Shown here: piece by piece, positions 24,515 to 34,142 of the stretch
How the letters are laid out: each line of letters opens with the position of its first letter
Position numbering within the stretch: the first letter of the stretch is position 1
Source: Qaidamihabitans albus
GTDB lineage: Bacteria > Actinomycetota > Actinomycetes > Mycobacteriales > Pseudonocardiaceae
Assembly (NCBI RefSeq): GCF_016464705.1
Contig: NZ_JAEHOB010000004.1
Location: 372,001 to 436,000, forward strand
Direction of reading: 5' to 3'
DNA length: 64,000 nucleotides
Made by a program: the position numbers and the translations under genes
Notes under the pieces: generated by a model
What the model was told of the DNA's origin: nothing
Databases searched by the model: none
What the model saw: only the letters and a program-made list of their open reading frames with translations

Positions 24515-25888
24515 TCAGTGCACCGGCACGTGCTGGACCGCGTTGAGCGCGCTGCCCAGGTCGCCCACCTCCAGCGCCCGGATGCCGTCCGGCAGGGGCC
24601 CCGGATCGGGGGGCACCAGCGCGTGGGTGAACCCCAGCCGCACTGCCTCCGACAACCGCCTGCCCACGCCGGTGACCCGCCGTACCTCACCGGCCAGACC
24701 GACCTCGCCGATCGCCACCAGCCGCGGTGAGAGCGCGACGTCCTGCGCGGCGGAGGAGACCGCCAGCGCGATCGCCAGGTCGACGGCGGGCTCGGTCACC
24801 TTCATCCCGCCGACCGTGGCGGTGTAGACGTCCTGTTCGCCGAACCGGATGCGGCCGCGCTTCTCCAGCACCGCGAGCACCATCCCGACGCGCGCGGAAT
24901 CAAGTCCGCTCACCGCGCGCCGCGGCTGGGCCAGGCTCGATCGCGCGACGAGGGCCTGCACCTCGCAGAGCAGGGGGCGCTTGCCCTCCACGGTGACAGT
25001 GATCGCCGTGCCGGGCACCGCCTCGGCATGCCGGTTCAGGAAGAGACCGGACGGATCGGGCACGCCGGCGATGCCGTCGTCGCGCAACTCGAAGCAGCCG
25101 ATCTCGTCGGCGGCGCCGAACCTGTTCTTCACGCCGCGGACCATCCGCAGCGTCGAGTGGCGGTCGCCCTCGAAGTGCAGGACGACGTCGACCAGATGCT
25201 CCAGCAGGCGGGGTCCGGCGACCGAGCCCTCCTTGGTCACGTGACCGACGAGGACCACCGGGAGACCGCGTTCCTTGGCCAGCGCGACGAGGCCGGCCGC
25301 CACGGCGCGTACCTGGGTGACCCCGCCCGGCGATCCTTCGGCCTGTGGCGAGGCCATCGTCTGCACCGAGTCGACGATGAGCACGCCGGGCTTGACGTCG
25401 TCGACGTGCCCGAGGATGGCGGACAGGTCGCTCTCCGCGGCCAGGTACATGCGGCCGTGCACGTTGCCGGTGCGCTCCGCCCGCAGCCGCACCTGCCCCG
25501 CCGACTCCTCACCGGTCACATAGAGCGAAGGGCCGGCGGTGGGGTCCTCGGCCGCCCACTGGTAGGCGACCTCCAGCAACAATGTCGACTTGCCGACACC
25601 GGGCTCCCCGGCGAGCAGCACGACCGCACCCGGCACCAGGCCACCGCCGAGCACCCGGTCGAGTTCGGACACGCCGGTCGCCCTGGCGCGAGAAGCCTCG
25701 ACGTCCACCTCGCCGATCGGCCGGGCGGGCGCGCTCGGAGCGCCGGCCGACACCCGCGCGATGGCCGGGCGGGCGTCGCCACGCTCCTCGATCGTGCCCC
25801 ACGCCTGACATTCCGGGCAGCGGCCGACCCACTTGGCGACCTCGGTGCCACATTCCGCGCAGCGATAGCTGGAGCCCTTTTTTGCCAC
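24515..25888 (-). CDS. radA: DNA repair protein RadA
   Basis: A 457-residue RadA, the RecA-like helicase that helps process recombination intermediates. The N-terminus has the C4 zinc finger (CAECGTEV, CPECQAWG). The ATPase has Walker A GEPGVGKST and the RadA-specific KNRFG motif, and a Lon-like C-terminal domain follows (VGGMKVTEPAVDLAIALA, GEVGLAGEVR). The ATG at 25888 gives the zinc finger near residue 10. In mycobacteria disA follows radA. Here the neighbour beyond the terminator is the convergent sigma-factor pair, so disA is absent from this place. Confidence 0.96.
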   Translation of the reverse strand: MAKKGSSYRCAECGTEVAKWVGRCPECQAWGTIEERGDARPAIARVSAGAPSAPARPIGEVDVEASRARATGVSELDRVLGGGLVPGAVVLLAGEPGVGKSTLLLEVAYQWAAEDPTAGPSLYVTGEESAGQVRLRAERTGNVHGRMYLAAESDLSAILGHVDDVKPGVLIVDSVQTMASPQAEGSPGGVTQVRAVAAGLVALAKERGLPVVLVGHVTKEGSVAGPRLLEHLVDVVLHFEGDRHSTLRMVRGVKNRFGAADEIGCFELRDDGIAGVPDPSGLFLNRHAEAVPGTAITVTVEGKRPLLCEVQALVARSSLAQPRRAVSGLDSARVGMVLAVLEKRGRIRFGEQDVYTATVGGMKVTEPAVDLAIALAVSSAAQDVALSPRLVAIGEVGLAGEVRRVTGVGRRLSEAVRLGFTHALVPPDPGPLPDGIRALEVGDLGSALNAVQHVPVH

Positions 25889-25917
25889 GCCCCGACGCTA
25901 GCCGCGGGTACCGACAG

Positions 25918-26466
25918 TCAGTGCTCGGGCTCGGGTTCCGGCCCCTCCTCGCGGGGCTCGGCCGGAGCGGCGATCGGCAGGTCGACGGTGACCGAACCGG
26001 CCCTACGGAAGTCGAGGACGACCTTGATCGTCTGACCGGGGCGCACCTCGCGGGTCAGCCCTTCCACCGTCATCTCGGCGTGCAGCAGCCGGTCCAGGTT
26101 CGGCCGGGTCGGCGCGATGGTCAGCGCCGTGTCCCCGGGGATGACCGTCTCGCCTTTGACGGCGACCCGCTGCGCGTCGTCCGAGCGGGCCGACACCAGC
26201 TCGTCGCTCGTCAGGCTCTGGTTGACGAGCGCCATCTTGACCTCGGCGTCGGAACCGACCGGGTACACCGACGGCCCCTCTCGCTCGGCGACCTCGGGAT
26301 AGACCAGCTCCGCGTCGCGGACCAGGATGTCGCCCGTCTCGGCCACCGCGCCGTTGACGGCGGCCTCCTGGCTGTCGGTCTGGGTGATCTGCCCGGCACC
26401 GCATCCCACGACGGCCAGTGCGACGAGCCCGAGCACGGCCGCGCCCAGCATCCGGCGCTGTCTCAT
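25918..26466 (-). CDS. lpqE: LpqE-like lipoprotein
   Basis: A 182-residue exported lipoprotein. The signal peptide ends in a lipobox (LAVVGC, Cys about residue 22). The mature part is a small beta-rich domain (ILVRDAELVYPE, VKMALVNQS) followed by an acidic Pro/Glu tail. Position just upstream of radA on the same strand matches lpqE of mycobacteria, and the fold resembles the PCuAC/DUF461 copper-chaperone family. Metal binding is not evident from conserved Met/His. It is divergent from carD. Confidence 0.75.
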   Translation of the reverse strand: MRQRRMLGAAVLGLVALAVVGCGAGQITQTDSQEAAVNGAVAETGDILVRDAELVYPEVAEREGPSVYPVGSDAEVKMALVNQSLTSDELVSARSDDAQRVAVKGETVIPGDTALTIAPTRPNLDRLLHAEMTVEGLTREVRPGQTIKVVLDFRRAGSVTVDLPIAAPAEPREEGPEPEPEH

Positions 26467-26775
26467 CTCTGCGAGTCCTTCCTAGGCGGGGTCGACCCTG
26501 CCGCGCAGACTATCCGGACACCCGATCACCGGCGGCATGTGGTGGCCGATCCGTGGCGCCGGCCACTCGGCCACGTCCAAGATCAATTGTCCACAGTGGA
26601 TTTCGGCAGGCCCCGTGGCCCCATCGGCGCCACCTGCGTGAGTACGGAGATCCGGCGTTTGTCAACCCCCGGCAGGCCACGATCAGGCCACTGACCTGCG
26701 AGGACGATCTCGGGTGGCTGGTTACCCGCCGAGCCTCCGTGCTAGCATGGACACAGCGAAAGGGGCAGAGGACAC
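26467..26775. other. divergent promoter region between lpqE and carD
   Basis: A 309-bp gap without a supported gene. It contains TTGTCCACA (26587-26595), identical to the preferred actinomycete DnaA box, as part of the palindrome GTCCACAGTGGA (26589-26600). TAGCAT at 26743-26748 could be the carD -10. The role of the single DnaA-box-like site is unproven. Confidence 0.4.
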
Positions 26776-27267
26776 ATGGTTTTCAAGGTCGGAGAGACCG
26801 TCGTCTACCCGCACCACGGTGCCGCACTCATCGAAGCGATCGAGACCCGCGTGATCAAGGGCGAGGAGAAGCAGTACCTCGTCCTCAAAGTCGCGCAGGG
26901 GGACCTCACCGTTCGCGTTCCAGCAGACAACGCCGAGATCGTCGGCGTGCGTGATGTCGTGGGACAGGACGGCCTCAACCGCGTTTTCGACGTGCTGCGT
27001 GCGCCGCACACCGACGAGCCCACGAACTGGTCTCGCCGGTACAAGGCCAACCTCGAGAAGCTCGCCTCCGGCGACGTGAACAAGGTGGCCGAAGTGGTGC
27101 GCGACCTCTGGCGGCGTGAAAAGGACCGCGGCTTGTCCGCTGGTGAGAAGCGGATGCTGGCCAAGGCGCGGCAAATACTGGTGAGCGAACTGGCACTGGC
27201 CGAGGGCACCGATGAGGGTAAGGCCGAGGTGCTCCTCGACGAGGTCCTGGAAACCGCGGCGGTCTAG
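26776..27267 (+). CDS. carD: CarD-family RNA polymerase-binding regulator
   Basis: A 163-residue essential-type transcription factor that binds the RNA polymerase beta subunit and stabilises the open promoter complex. The N-terminal RNAP-interaction domain is clear ([17 protein letters not shown]). The helical C-terminal half contains Trp85 (PTNWSRRYK), the residue that contacts the -10 upstream fork in mycobacteria. Length is normal. It leads the carD-ispD-ispF block, and the TAG stop abuts the start region of ispD. Confidence 0.97.
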   Translation: MVFKVGETVVYPHHGAALIEAIETRVIKGEEKQYLVLKVAQGDLTVRVPADNAEIVGVRDVVGQDGLNRVFDVLRAPHTDEPTNWSRRYKANLEKLASGDVNKVAEVVRDLWRREKDRGLSAGEKRMLAKARQILVSELALAEGTDEGKAEVLLDEVLETAAV

Positions 27268-27272
27268 TCACC

Positions 27273-27920
27273 CTGAGCGTCGTCGCACTTGTCCCCTTCG
27301 ATGATCGGGACGATCCTCCTCCGGGGATATCGCTGCGGGCTCTCGGCGAGCCGTTGCTGTGGCATGCCGTGCGCGGCTTGCTGCAGTGCGGCTCGGTCGG
27401 CCAGGTGATCGTGCTCGCGCCGCCGCAACAGGTCGCGGTGTGCTCGGCCATGCTCCAGCCGCTGGCCGAGACCCGCGTGAAAGTCGTCACCGGGAGTGCC
27501 GGCCGTGCCGATTGGGTGCGGTCGGCCCTCGCGGTCGGCGCTGTTCAGCCGTCCGATGTCGTGCTGGTGCACGACCCGGCACGGCCATTCACCCCTGCCG
27601 CCACGGTCGGCGCGGTCATCGACGCGGTACGGGCGGGAGCGTCCGCGGCCGTCCCGGTCGAGCCGGTGACGGACACCATCAAGGTCGTCGACTCCGCGGG
27701 CGTGGTGTGCGGCACCCGGGACCGTTCACTGCTGCGATCCGCGCAGAGCCCGCACGGCTTCCGGGCCGAGGTGCTGCTCCGGGCCGATCCGGCCGACCCG
27801 CTCGGTGCCCTCGGTGGCGAGGTACGCACCGTCACCGGGCATCCCCGGGGGCGACGCCTGGCCTCGCCCTTCGACGTGGCCGTCATGGAAGCGTTGCTGA
27901 CTGTCGAGGGAACGTCGTGA
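27273..27920 (+). CDS. ispD: degenerate IspD-like protein (MEP cytidylyltransferase family)
   Basis: By position between carD and ispF, and by [16 protein letters not shown] and RSAQSPHGF, this is the ispD locus (2-C-methyl-D-erythritol 4-phosphate cytidylyltransferase). It looks defective. The CTP loop AAGxGxR...PK is replaced by [23 protein letters not shown], and the TDD and the late catalytic Lys of the KITxxxD segment are gone (GRRLASPFD). No ATG, GTG or TTG lies upstream of the first conserved strand (SVVALVP). CTG 27273 is the only candidate, and GTC at 27267 next to the carD TAG may be a lost GTG start. The TTG at 27354 would remove the first strand. It ends in GTGA overlap with ispF. 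It is probably inactive or divergent, with an active copy elsewhere. Confidence 0.6.
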   Translation: MSVVALVPFDDRDDPPPGISLRALGEPLLWHAVRGLLQCGSVGQVIVLAPPQQVAVCSAMLQPLAETRVKVVTGSAGRADWVRSALAVGAVQPSDVVLVHDPARPFTPAATVGAVIDAVRAGASAAVPVEPVTDTIKVVDSAGVVCGTRDRSLLRSAQSPHGFRAEVLLRADPADPLGALGGEVRTVTGHPRGRRLASPFDVAVMEALLTVEGTS

Positions 27921-28390
27921 GGATCGGGCAGGGTGTCGACGTCCACCCCGTCGAACCGGGCAGGGACTGCTGGATCGCGGGCCTGTACTGGCCGGGCGTC
28001 GACGGCTGCGCGGGGCACTCCGACGGTGATGTCGCCTCGCACGCGCTGTGTGACGCGCTGCTCTCGGCCGCCGGCCTCGGTGACCTCGGAGCCGTGTTCG
28101 GCACCGGCGATCCGCGCTGGTCGGGCGCACACGGCGCCGACCTGCTGGCCGAGGCGCGCAGGCGGATCGAGGCGGCCGGGTTCCGGGTCGGCAACGCCGT
28201 GGTGCAGGTCGTGGGCAACGCACCCAGGATCGGCACCCGCCGCGAGGAGGCCCAACGCGTGCTCGGCGACGCGGCCGGGGGGCCGGTCAGCGTGTCCGGC
28301 ACCACCAGCGACGGGCTCGGCCTGACCGGGCGTGGCGAGGGCGTCGCGGCCATCGCCAGCGCTCTCCTGCTGCCGCTCGCGGATGGATAG
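27917..28390 (+). CDS. ispF: 2-C-methyl-D-erythritol 2,4-cyclodiphosphate synthase
   Basis: A 157-residue MEP-pathway enzyme, normally a trimer with active sites between subunits. Zinc ligands are present in GVDVHPV (Asp, His) and GHSDGDV (His), and the family signature [16 protein letters not shown] is intact near residue 130. It looks functional, unlike the ispD before it. GTG at 27917 overlaps the ispD stop (GTGA). Confidence 0.93.
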   Translation: MRIGQGVDVHPVEPGRDCWIAGLYWPGVDGCAGHSDGDVASHALCDALLSAAGLGDLGAVFGTGDPRWSGAHGADLLAEARRRIEAAGFRVGNAVVQVVGNAPRIGTRREEAQRVLGDAAGGPVSVSGTTSDGLGLTGRGEGVAAIASALLLPLADG

Positions 28391-28459
28391 CCTGACGCTG
28401 GCGCACCCTGAACCGGCGAAAGGGAACGACGTGACCGAGACCAGATGGCGAGGAAAACA

Positions 28460-29146
28460 GTGACGATCCGGGCGGTGCTGTTCGACTTCTCCGGCACGTT
28501 GTTCCGGCTGGAACAGGACGAGAGCTGGCTCTCCGACCTGACCGACCACGGCGGCGACCCGCTCGACATCGAGGCGCAGGCGGAGCTGATGCGCCGGATG
28601 ACGGCGCCGGTGACGCAGGTGGTCGAACTCGATGAGGAGCACCAGCACGCGTGGGAGAACCGTGATCTCGACCCCGCGCTGCACAGCAAGGTCTACCTGG
28701 AGGTGCTCCGGCAGTCCGGGGTCTCCCGGGCCGAGCAGGCCAAGGCGCTCTACGACCGGCTCATCGACCCCGGCGAGTGGACGCCCTACCCGGACACCGA
28801 GGCGGTGCTCAAGAGCGCGGCGGGCAACGGCCTCTCGGTCGGCGTGCTGAGCAACATCGCTTTCGACATCCGGCCCGCGTTCACCGAACGGGGCCTCGAC
28901 ACCTACGTCGACGAGTTCGTGCTGTCGTACGAGGAGGGGGCCATCAAGCCCGACCCGGAGATTTTCCGGCGGCTCCTCGACAGGCTGGGCGTCGCGCCGG
29001 AGCACGCGCTGATGGTCGGCGACAGCGAGGAGGCGGACGGCGGTGCACGCGAGCTCGGCTGCGCGTTCGCACTGGTCGAGCCGCTGCCGACCGCCGAGCG
29101 CACCGACGGCCTGCTGGCCGCCCTGCGCGAGCACGCCGCGCTCTGA
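28460..29146 (+). CDS. HAD-superfamily hydrolase
   Basis: A 228-residue HAD phosphatase-like enzyme with motif [11 protein letters not shown], where Asp-x-Asp is replaced by DFS. The second Asp, the usual general acid, is therefore Ser, which suggests an atypical substrate or non-phosphatase activity. Motif II is GVLSNIA, motif III is IKPDPEIF, and motif IV is [14 protein letters not shown] at 28460 has GAGGA five nt upstream; ATG 28445 has none. It lies between ispF and cysS. Confidence 0.82.
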   Translation: MTIRAVLFDFSGTLFRLEQDESWLSDLTDHGGDPLDIEAQAELMRRMTAPVTQVVELDEEHQHAWENRDLDPALHSKVYLEVLRQSGVSRAEQAKALYDRLIDPGEWTPYPDTEAVLKSAAGNGLSVGVLSNIAFDIRPAFTERGLDTYVDEFVLSYEEGAIKPDPEIFRRLLDRLGVAPEHALMVGDSEEADGGARELGCAFALVEPLPTAERTDGLLAALREHAAL

Positions 29147-29163
29147 CCCGTACCATTTTCGAC

Positions 29164-30543
29164 GTGGCCCTTCACCTTTACGACACCGCGACCAGGGACG
29201 TGCGGGAGTTCCGACCCGCGCGTGGCGCAACGGCGTCCATGTACGTGTGCGGGGCCACGGTGCAGGGCATCCCGCACATCGGCCACGTGCGCGGCGCCCT
29301 CAACTACGACGTGCTCCGGCGCTGGCTCCTCCACAATGGACTCGATGTCCTGATGGTGCGCAACGTCACCGACATCGACGACAAGATCCTCGCCAAGGCG
29401 GCCGACGCGGGCAGGCCCTGGTGGGAGTGGGCGGCGACGCACGAGCGGGCGTTCGAGGACGCCTACACGGCGCTGGGCTGCCTGCCCCCCTCGATCGCGC
29501 CCCGCGCGACCGGGCACGTCACGCAGATGATCGAGCTGATGCAGCGGCTGATCGACGCGGGGCACGCCTACGCCGCGGGGGGCGACGTGTACTTCTCGGT
29601 CACATCGTTCGACGACTACGGCGTGCTGTCCGGGCAGCGGCTCGACGAGATGCAGCAGGGCGAGACCCAGGCCGAGGGCAAGCGCGACCCACGTGACTTC
29701 ACGCTGTGGAAGAGCAGCAAACCCGGTGAGCCGTCGTGGCCGACACCGTGGGGCGAGGGCAGGCCCGGCTGGCACCTCGAGTGCTCGGCGATGGCCACCA
29801 CCTACCTCGGGCCCGAGTTCGACATCCACGGCGGCGGTGTCGACCTGGTGTTCCCGCACCACGAGAACGAGCGCGCACAGTCGCGGGCGGCGGGCGACGG
29901 GTTCGCACGGTTCTGGCTGCACAACGCCTGGGTCACCCTTTCCGGTGAGAAGATGTCGAAGTCGCTGGGCAACGTGGTCGCGATCCCGGAGATGGTGCGC
30001 CGCTACCGCGCGGTCGAGCTGCGCTACTACTTGATCCAGCCGCACTACCGCTCGACGATCGAGTACTCCGACGCGGCACTGTCCGAGGCCGCGCAGGGCT
30101 ACCGGCGGATCGAGCAGTTCCTGCGGCGGGTCTCCGGCGCTTCCGGCGAGGTGCGCGCCGGGAAGGTGGCCGCCGAGTTCGCCGCCGCACTCGACGACGA
30201 CCTCGGCACGCCACAGGCGTTCGCCGTACTGCACAACACGGTCCGCGACGGCAACGCCGCGCTGGACGGGGGCGACGCCGCCAAGTCCGTCGAGCTGGCG
30301 GAGACCGTGCGGGCGATGACCGAGGTGCTCGGGCTCGACCCGCTGTCCGAGCGGTGGGCCGAGCGGGCCGGCACCGAGTCCCAGGCGCTGGCCGACCTGG
30401 TGGACGGCATGCTCGCGGCGCGCCAGCGGGCCCGCGCCGAACGCGACTTCGCGACGGCGGATATCATTCGTGATCAGCTCACGAATGCCGGAATCGCGGT
30501 GGAAGACACCCCGAATGGTCCTTTATGGACAGTAAGAGACTGA
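29164..30543 (+). CDS. cysS: cysteinyl-tRNA synthetase
   Basis: A 459-residue class I synthetase that charges tRNA-Cys. Zinc ligands and signatures are in place: [15 protein letters not shown] (HIGH motif, residues about 30-44), [19 protein letters not shown] and KMSKS in [13 protein letters not shown] at 29164 gives the normal N-terminus. No Shine-Dalgarno precedes it, but TACCAT lies 6 bp upstream as a possible -10, so the mRNA may be leaderless. RlmB follows after 3 bp. Confidence 0.96.
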   Translation: MALHLYDTATRDVREFRPARGATASMYVCGATVQGIPHIGHVRGALNYDVLRRWLLHNGLDVLMVRNVTDIDDKILAKAADAGRPWWEWAATHERAFEDAYTALGCLPPSIAPRATGHVTQMIELMQRLIDAGHAYAAGGDVYFSVTSFDDYGVLSGQRLDEMQQGETQAEGKRDPRDFTLWKSSKPGEPSWPTPWGEGRPGWHLECSAMATTYLGPEFDIHGGGVDLVFPHHENERAQSRAAGDGFARFWLHNAWVTLSGEKMSKSLGNVVAIPEMVRRYRAVELRYYLIQPHYRSTIEYSDAALSEAAQGYRRIEQFLRRVSGASGEVRAGKVAAEFAAALDDDLGTPQAFAVLHNTVRDGNAALDGGDAAKSVELAETVRAMTEVLGLDPLSERWAERAGTESQALADLVDGMLAARQRARAERDFATADIIRDQLTNAGIAVEDTPNGPLWTVRD

Positions 30544-30546
30544 GCG

Positions 30547-31503
30547 ATGGCTGGCAATTCCCGGCGCCGCGGCGCCGTGCGTAAGACGGGCACGAAGAAG
30601 GGGCAGGTCGTCGGCTCCGGCGGCCAGCGCCGCAAGGGCCTCGAAGGCAAGGGGCCGACCCCCAAGGGCGAGATGCGGCCGGGCCATCCGAAACAGCGGC
30701 GCGCGGCCGCCGCCGCGAAGGCCGAGAAGAACCGGGCGAAGAAGGCCGAAGGCCCGGAGATCATCGCCGGGCGCAACCCGGTCGTGGAGGCGCTGCGCGC
30801 GGAGGTGCCGGCGACCGCGCTGTACGTCGCGCTGAACGTCGACGCCGACGACCGCGTCACCGAGGCGGTCCGCATGGCCGCCGACCGGGGCACATCGATC
30901 CTGGAGATCCCGCGCGAGGAGCTGGACCGCAAGACCGGCGGCGCGATGCACCAGGGGCTCGGCCTGCAGGTGCCCCAGTTCGAGTACGCGCACCCGGACG
31001 ACCTGCTGGCCACCGCGCGGGACTCGGGCGACGCCCCGCTGCTCGTCGCGCTCGACGGGGTCACCGATCCGCGCAATCTGGGAGCGGTGATCCGTTCCGC
31101 GGCCGCGTTCGGCGCGCACGGCGTGCTGCTGCCGAGCAGGCGCAGCGCCGGGATGACGGCGGTGGCGTGGCGGACGAGCGCGGGCACGGCCGCGAAGCTC
31201 CCGGTGGCGATGGCGACCAACCTCACCAGGCAGCTGCGGTCGTACGCGTCGGAAGGGCTGATGCTCGTCGGCCTCGATGCGGACGGCTCGGTCGCCATCG
31301 ACTCGCTCGAACTGGCCGCCGAGCCGCTGGTCGTGGTGGTCGGCTCCGAGGGGCGCGGGCTCTCCCGGCTGGTGCGGGAGACGTGTGACGCGACCGTGTC
31401 GATCCCGATGGCGGCCGGTGTCGAGTCGCTGAACGCCTCCGTGGCCGCGTCGGTGCTGCTGGCCGAGGTGGCCAGGCGCCGTCGCATCACCGGCCGCACG
31501 TAG
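30547..31503 (+). CDS. rlmB: 23S rRNA 2'-O-methyltransferase (SpoU/RlmB family)
   Basis: A 318-residue SPOUT methyltransferase, predicted to methylate the ribose of a guanosine in 23S rRNA. A Lys/Arg/Gly-rich extension of about 75 residues precedes the fold. Then come the L30e-like substrate domain ([14 protein letters not shown]) and motifs 1-3 ([40 protein letters not shown]). It lies 3 bp after cysS, as in mycobacteria. A repeat copy begins 2 bp past the stop. Confidence 0.93.
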   Translation: MAGNSRRRGAVRKTGTKKGQVVGSGGQRRKGLEGKGPTPKGEMRPGHPKQRRAAAAAKAEKNRAKKAEGPEIIAGRNPVVEALRAEVPATALYVALNVDADDRVTEAVRMAADRGTSILEIPREELDRKTGGAMHQGLGLQVPQFEYAHPDDLLATARDSGDAPLLVALDGVTDPRNLGAVIRSAAAFGAHGVLLPSRRSAGMTAVAWRTSAGTAAKLPVAMATNLTRQLRSYASEGLMLVGLDADGSVAIDSLELAAEPLVVVVGSEGRGLSRLVRETCDATVSIPMAAGVESLNASVAASVLLAEVARRRRITGRT

Positions 31504-31504
31504 C

Positions 31505-31550
31505 CTCGTGAGTGCGTACGCGAGTTAGAACTCGTGTGCGCACTCACGAG
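31505..31550. repeat. 46-bp palindromic repeat, copy C
   Basis: Arms CTCGTGAGTG and CACTCACGAG. The centre contains GAGTTAGAACTC, so the copy folds into a nearly continuous hairpin. It starts 2 bp after the rlmB stop codon and could end the carD-rlmB transcript. Confidence 0.85.
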
Positions 31551-31649
31551 CCGCATGGCGCCCGCCACTTGACGTCGATACCGCCTCCACCGGGACCGGC
31601 GCTCGGCTAAGGTCACGATGCTGATCCGTGACCAGGGGGCCCGCGCAGG

Positions 31650-33086
31650 ATGTCGTTCGTCTCACCACTGTTCCTGTGGTACTTCATGCCGGCGGTCCTG
31701 TTCGCCGTGCTGGTGTGCCCGCGGAGCTGGCGAAACGGCATCATCGCGGTCGGCAGCCTGATCTTCTACGCGACCGGCGCCGGGTCGTTCACCCTGCTGC
31801 TGCTCGCGTGCATGGTGGTCAACTTCGCCGCCGGACCGTCGCTGGAACCGGACGAATGGGACATGCGGCCTGCCCGCTTCCGGCGCAGGCTGCTCATCGC
31901 CGTGATCGCGTTCGACCTGTCCATCCTGGTGATCTGGAAGTACGCGGGCTTCGCGACCGAGCAGATCGCCTGGTTCACGCGCCTGCTCGGCGGCGACTTC
32001 CCCATCGTCCAGCTGGCGCTGCCGATCGGGATCTCGTTCTTCACGTTCCACCACATCTCCTACGTGGTGGACATCTACCGCGGCGAGCGGACCGCGCTGC
32101 GCAACCCGGTCTCCTTCGCCACCTACATCTCGATGTTCCCGCAGCTCGCCGCGGGGCCGATCGTGCGGTACCGGGAGATCGCCGACCAGCTGCCCCAGCT
32201 CCGTTCGCACCGCCTGGACGACATCGCCGCGGGATTTCCCCGGTTCGCGCTGGGACTGTGCAAGAAGGCGATCATCGCCGACTCGATCGGGCCGATGGTC
32301 GACGCCTGTTTCGCGACGCCGTCGAACGAGATGACGTTCGCGATCGCCTGGCTCGGCGCCATCGGATACACGCTGCAGCTCTACTTCGACTTCTCCGGCT
32401 ACTCCGACATGGCGATCGGGCTCGGCCGGATGCTCGGCTTCCGGCTGCCGGAGAACTTCGCCAGGCCGTACTCCTCGGTGACGATCACCGAGTTCTGGCG
32501 CCGCTGGCACATGTCGCTGTCCCGCTGGTTCCGTGACTACGTCTACATCCCGCTCGGCGGCAACCGGGCCGGGGTCGGCAAGACCTACCGCAACCTGTGC
32601 ATCGTGTTCGTGCTGACCGGCTTCTGGCACGGCGCGGCGTGGACGTTCGTCGTCTGGGGCGCCTACCACGGCGCGCTGCTCATCATCGAGCGCGCGTTCG
32701 GCTGGGACGCCACGCCGAGTGCCACCGGGGCCCGCATCGCCCGGCGGGCGCTCACGCTCGTGCTGGCGATGTTCGGCTGGGTGTTCTTCCGGGCCGCCGA
32801 TCTGGGCCAGGCGCTGACGATGATCGGGCACATGCTGCTGCCGGACTTCGACGGCCTCACCGAGGTCATCGAGTCGGCGCTCACCAACCAGCGGCTGGTG
32901 CTGCTGCTCGCCGCAATGATCATCTTCTTCCTTCCGGCGCATCCGGTGACCGGGCCGCTGCTGGAGTCGGCGCGCAACCGCCCCGCGGCCGTGCTGCGGG
33001 TCGGCGTGATGACGGTCGGGCTGGCGTACGCGGCGATCCTGGTGGCCACCGGCACGTTCAGCCCGTTCCTGTACTACCAGTTCTGA
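31650..33086 (+). CDS. MBOAT-family O-acyltransferase (AlgI-like)
   Basis: A 478-residue membrane-bound O-acyltransferase with about 11 helices. The AlgI/DltB landmarks are LPIGISFFTFHHISYVVDIYRG, PQLAAGPIVRYREI, LYFDFSGYSDMAIGLG, TEFWRRWHMSLSRWFRDYVYIPLGG, and the catalytic histidine in GFWHGAAWTF (about residue 325). It would transfer an acyl group, often acetyl, to an extracellular polymer or lipid. No partner of the AlgJ/AlgX or SGNH type is adjacent, so the acceptor is unknown. Confidence 0.92.
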   Translation: MSFVSPLFLWYFMPAVLFAVLVCPRSWRNGIIAVGSLIFYATGAGSFTLLLLACMVVNFAAGPSLEPDEWDMRPARFRRRLLIAVIAFDLSILVIWKYAGFATEQIAWFTRLLGGDFPIVQLALPIGISFFTFHHISYVVDIYRGERTALRNPVSFATYISMFPQLAAGPIVRYREIADQLPQLRSHRLDDIAAGFPRFALGLCKKAIIADSIGPMVDACFATPSNEMTFAIAWLGAIGYTLQLYFDFSGYSDMAIGLGRMLGFRLPENFARPYSSVTITEFWRRWHMSLSRWFRDYVYIPLGGNRAGVGKTYRNLCIVFVLTGFWHGAAWTFVVWGAYHGALLIIERAFGWDATPSATGARIARRALTLVLAMFGWVFFRAADLGQALTMIGHMLLPDFDGLTEVIESALTNQRLVLLLAAMIIFFLPAHPVTGPLLESARNRPAAVLRVGVMTVGLAYAAILVATGTFSPFLYYQF

Positions 33087-33303
33087 CGGGTGGTTCTCCT
33101 CGTCGCTGACCTGCGAGTGTCCCTACTCGCCGGGTGCGTCCGTCGACCGGGGCATGTTGGGATGTTGCTACCGACGCTAGTTGCCCTACGTAACCGGACC
33201 TGGGATCGGTGTAGTTCCGCCAAGGCCACGCAACCCGTGCGCCACCGATGACTTTCGGGCAGCGTGCTTGTCTATTCACACGACGACCAACTGAAGGGCA
33301 GGT

Positions 33304-33828
33304 ATGGCCAAGCTTCTCTACTCGGCGACCATGTCACTCGATGGCTACATCGCTGGCCCTGACGGCGACATGTCCTGGCTGTCCGAACATCTGGTGGCCG
33401 AGAACCCTACAGCGACGCGCCTGCTGGCGAGTACCGGCGCGATCCTGGCTGGCAACAACACCTTCGGCGGTGATGACCCGAACCGAGGTACTGAGAAGGA
33501 AGGCGCGTTCGGGGGCGCCTACCACGGCCCGACGTTCGTGCTCACTCACCGCCCGCCGGATGAGCCTGCCACGAGCGTGACATTCGTCAGCGACCTGCAT
33601 AGCGCTGTTGCTCAAGCCAAGCAGGCCGCCGGCGACAAGTACGTGAACATCCTGGGCGCGAACGTCGCCATGCAGTGCCTCAAGGCTGAGCTCCTCGACG
33701 AGATTCTTGTGTTCGTTGCCCCGGTATTGCTCGGTGGCGGCGTACGGATGTTCCACACCGACGATCAGAGGGTGCGTCTGACACCACTTACGGGCGAGAC
33801 GGCCCACTGGTATCGCGTCGAGTACTGA
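33304..33828 (+). CDS. dihydrofolate reductase-like (RibD C-terminal domain) protein
   Basis: A 174-residue protein of the RibD_C/YyaP group. These have the dihydrofolate-reductase fold but are not the housekeeping DHFR. Landmarks are LYSATMSLDGYIAGPDGDMSWL at the start, FVLTHRPPDEPATSVTFV in the middle, and ILGANVAMQCLKAELLDEILVFVAPVLLGGGVRMF near the end. AAGGGCAGG precedes the ATG. It stands alone, with visibly lower GC than the core genes on the left, as does the stretch to about 34.7 kb. Confidence 0.85.
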   Translation: MAKLLYSATMSLDGYIAGPDGDMSWLSEHLVAENPTATRLLASTGAILAGNNTFGGDDPNRGTEKEGAFGGAYHGPTFVLTHRPPDEPATSVTFVSDLHSAVAQAKQAAGDKYVNILGANVAMQCLKAELLDEILVFVAPVLLGGGVRMFHTDDQRVRLTPLTGETAHWYRVEY

Positions 33829-33902
33829 ACGGGGCTTCAGTCGCGATCTCCAAACCCTGGTGCCCTTCGCTCCTGCCGATCCGTAGCGCCGTGCCGACCG
33901 TG

Positions 33903-34142
33903 TCAAGGGTGAGCTTCACTCATCGCGTCAGCGACGCCGCAGGCGCCCTTGATGTGCTTGAACCATGACCGGGCAGGAAGGGGATTCCGGGTGACGCGCG
34001 GTAGCCCGATGGCCCCGACGGCCGGTGCGAATTGGAACGTGAGGACGCACCGGGGCGTACCGTCAATGAACGAGCGCCGGACCCAACCGCGCTCGCTCGC
34101 CGTCGTCCATGCCGCTGAACGCACTGCTCCTACGGCCGCCAC
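33903..34142 (-). CDS. small hypothetical protein (doubtful)
   Basis: A 79-codon frame on the minus strand in an otherwise empty 300-bp stretch, overlapping the end of the DUF6221 gene by 13 bp. The C-terminal part (VLTFQFAPAVGAIGLPRV, WFKHIKGACGVADAM) has natural protein composition, but I recognise no family and no ribosome site is clear. If it is not real, 33829-34129 holds nothing I can name. Confidence 0.25.
   Translation of the reverse strand: MAAVGAVRSAAWTTASERGWVRRSFIDGTPRCVLTFQFAPAVGAIGLPRVTRNPLPARSWFKHIKGACGVADAMSEAHP

Noticed and set aside
26587-26595. DnaA box as a sign of a replication origin
   Set aside because: A single box without a cluster, dnaA or dnaN cannot support an origin; kept only as a motif note.
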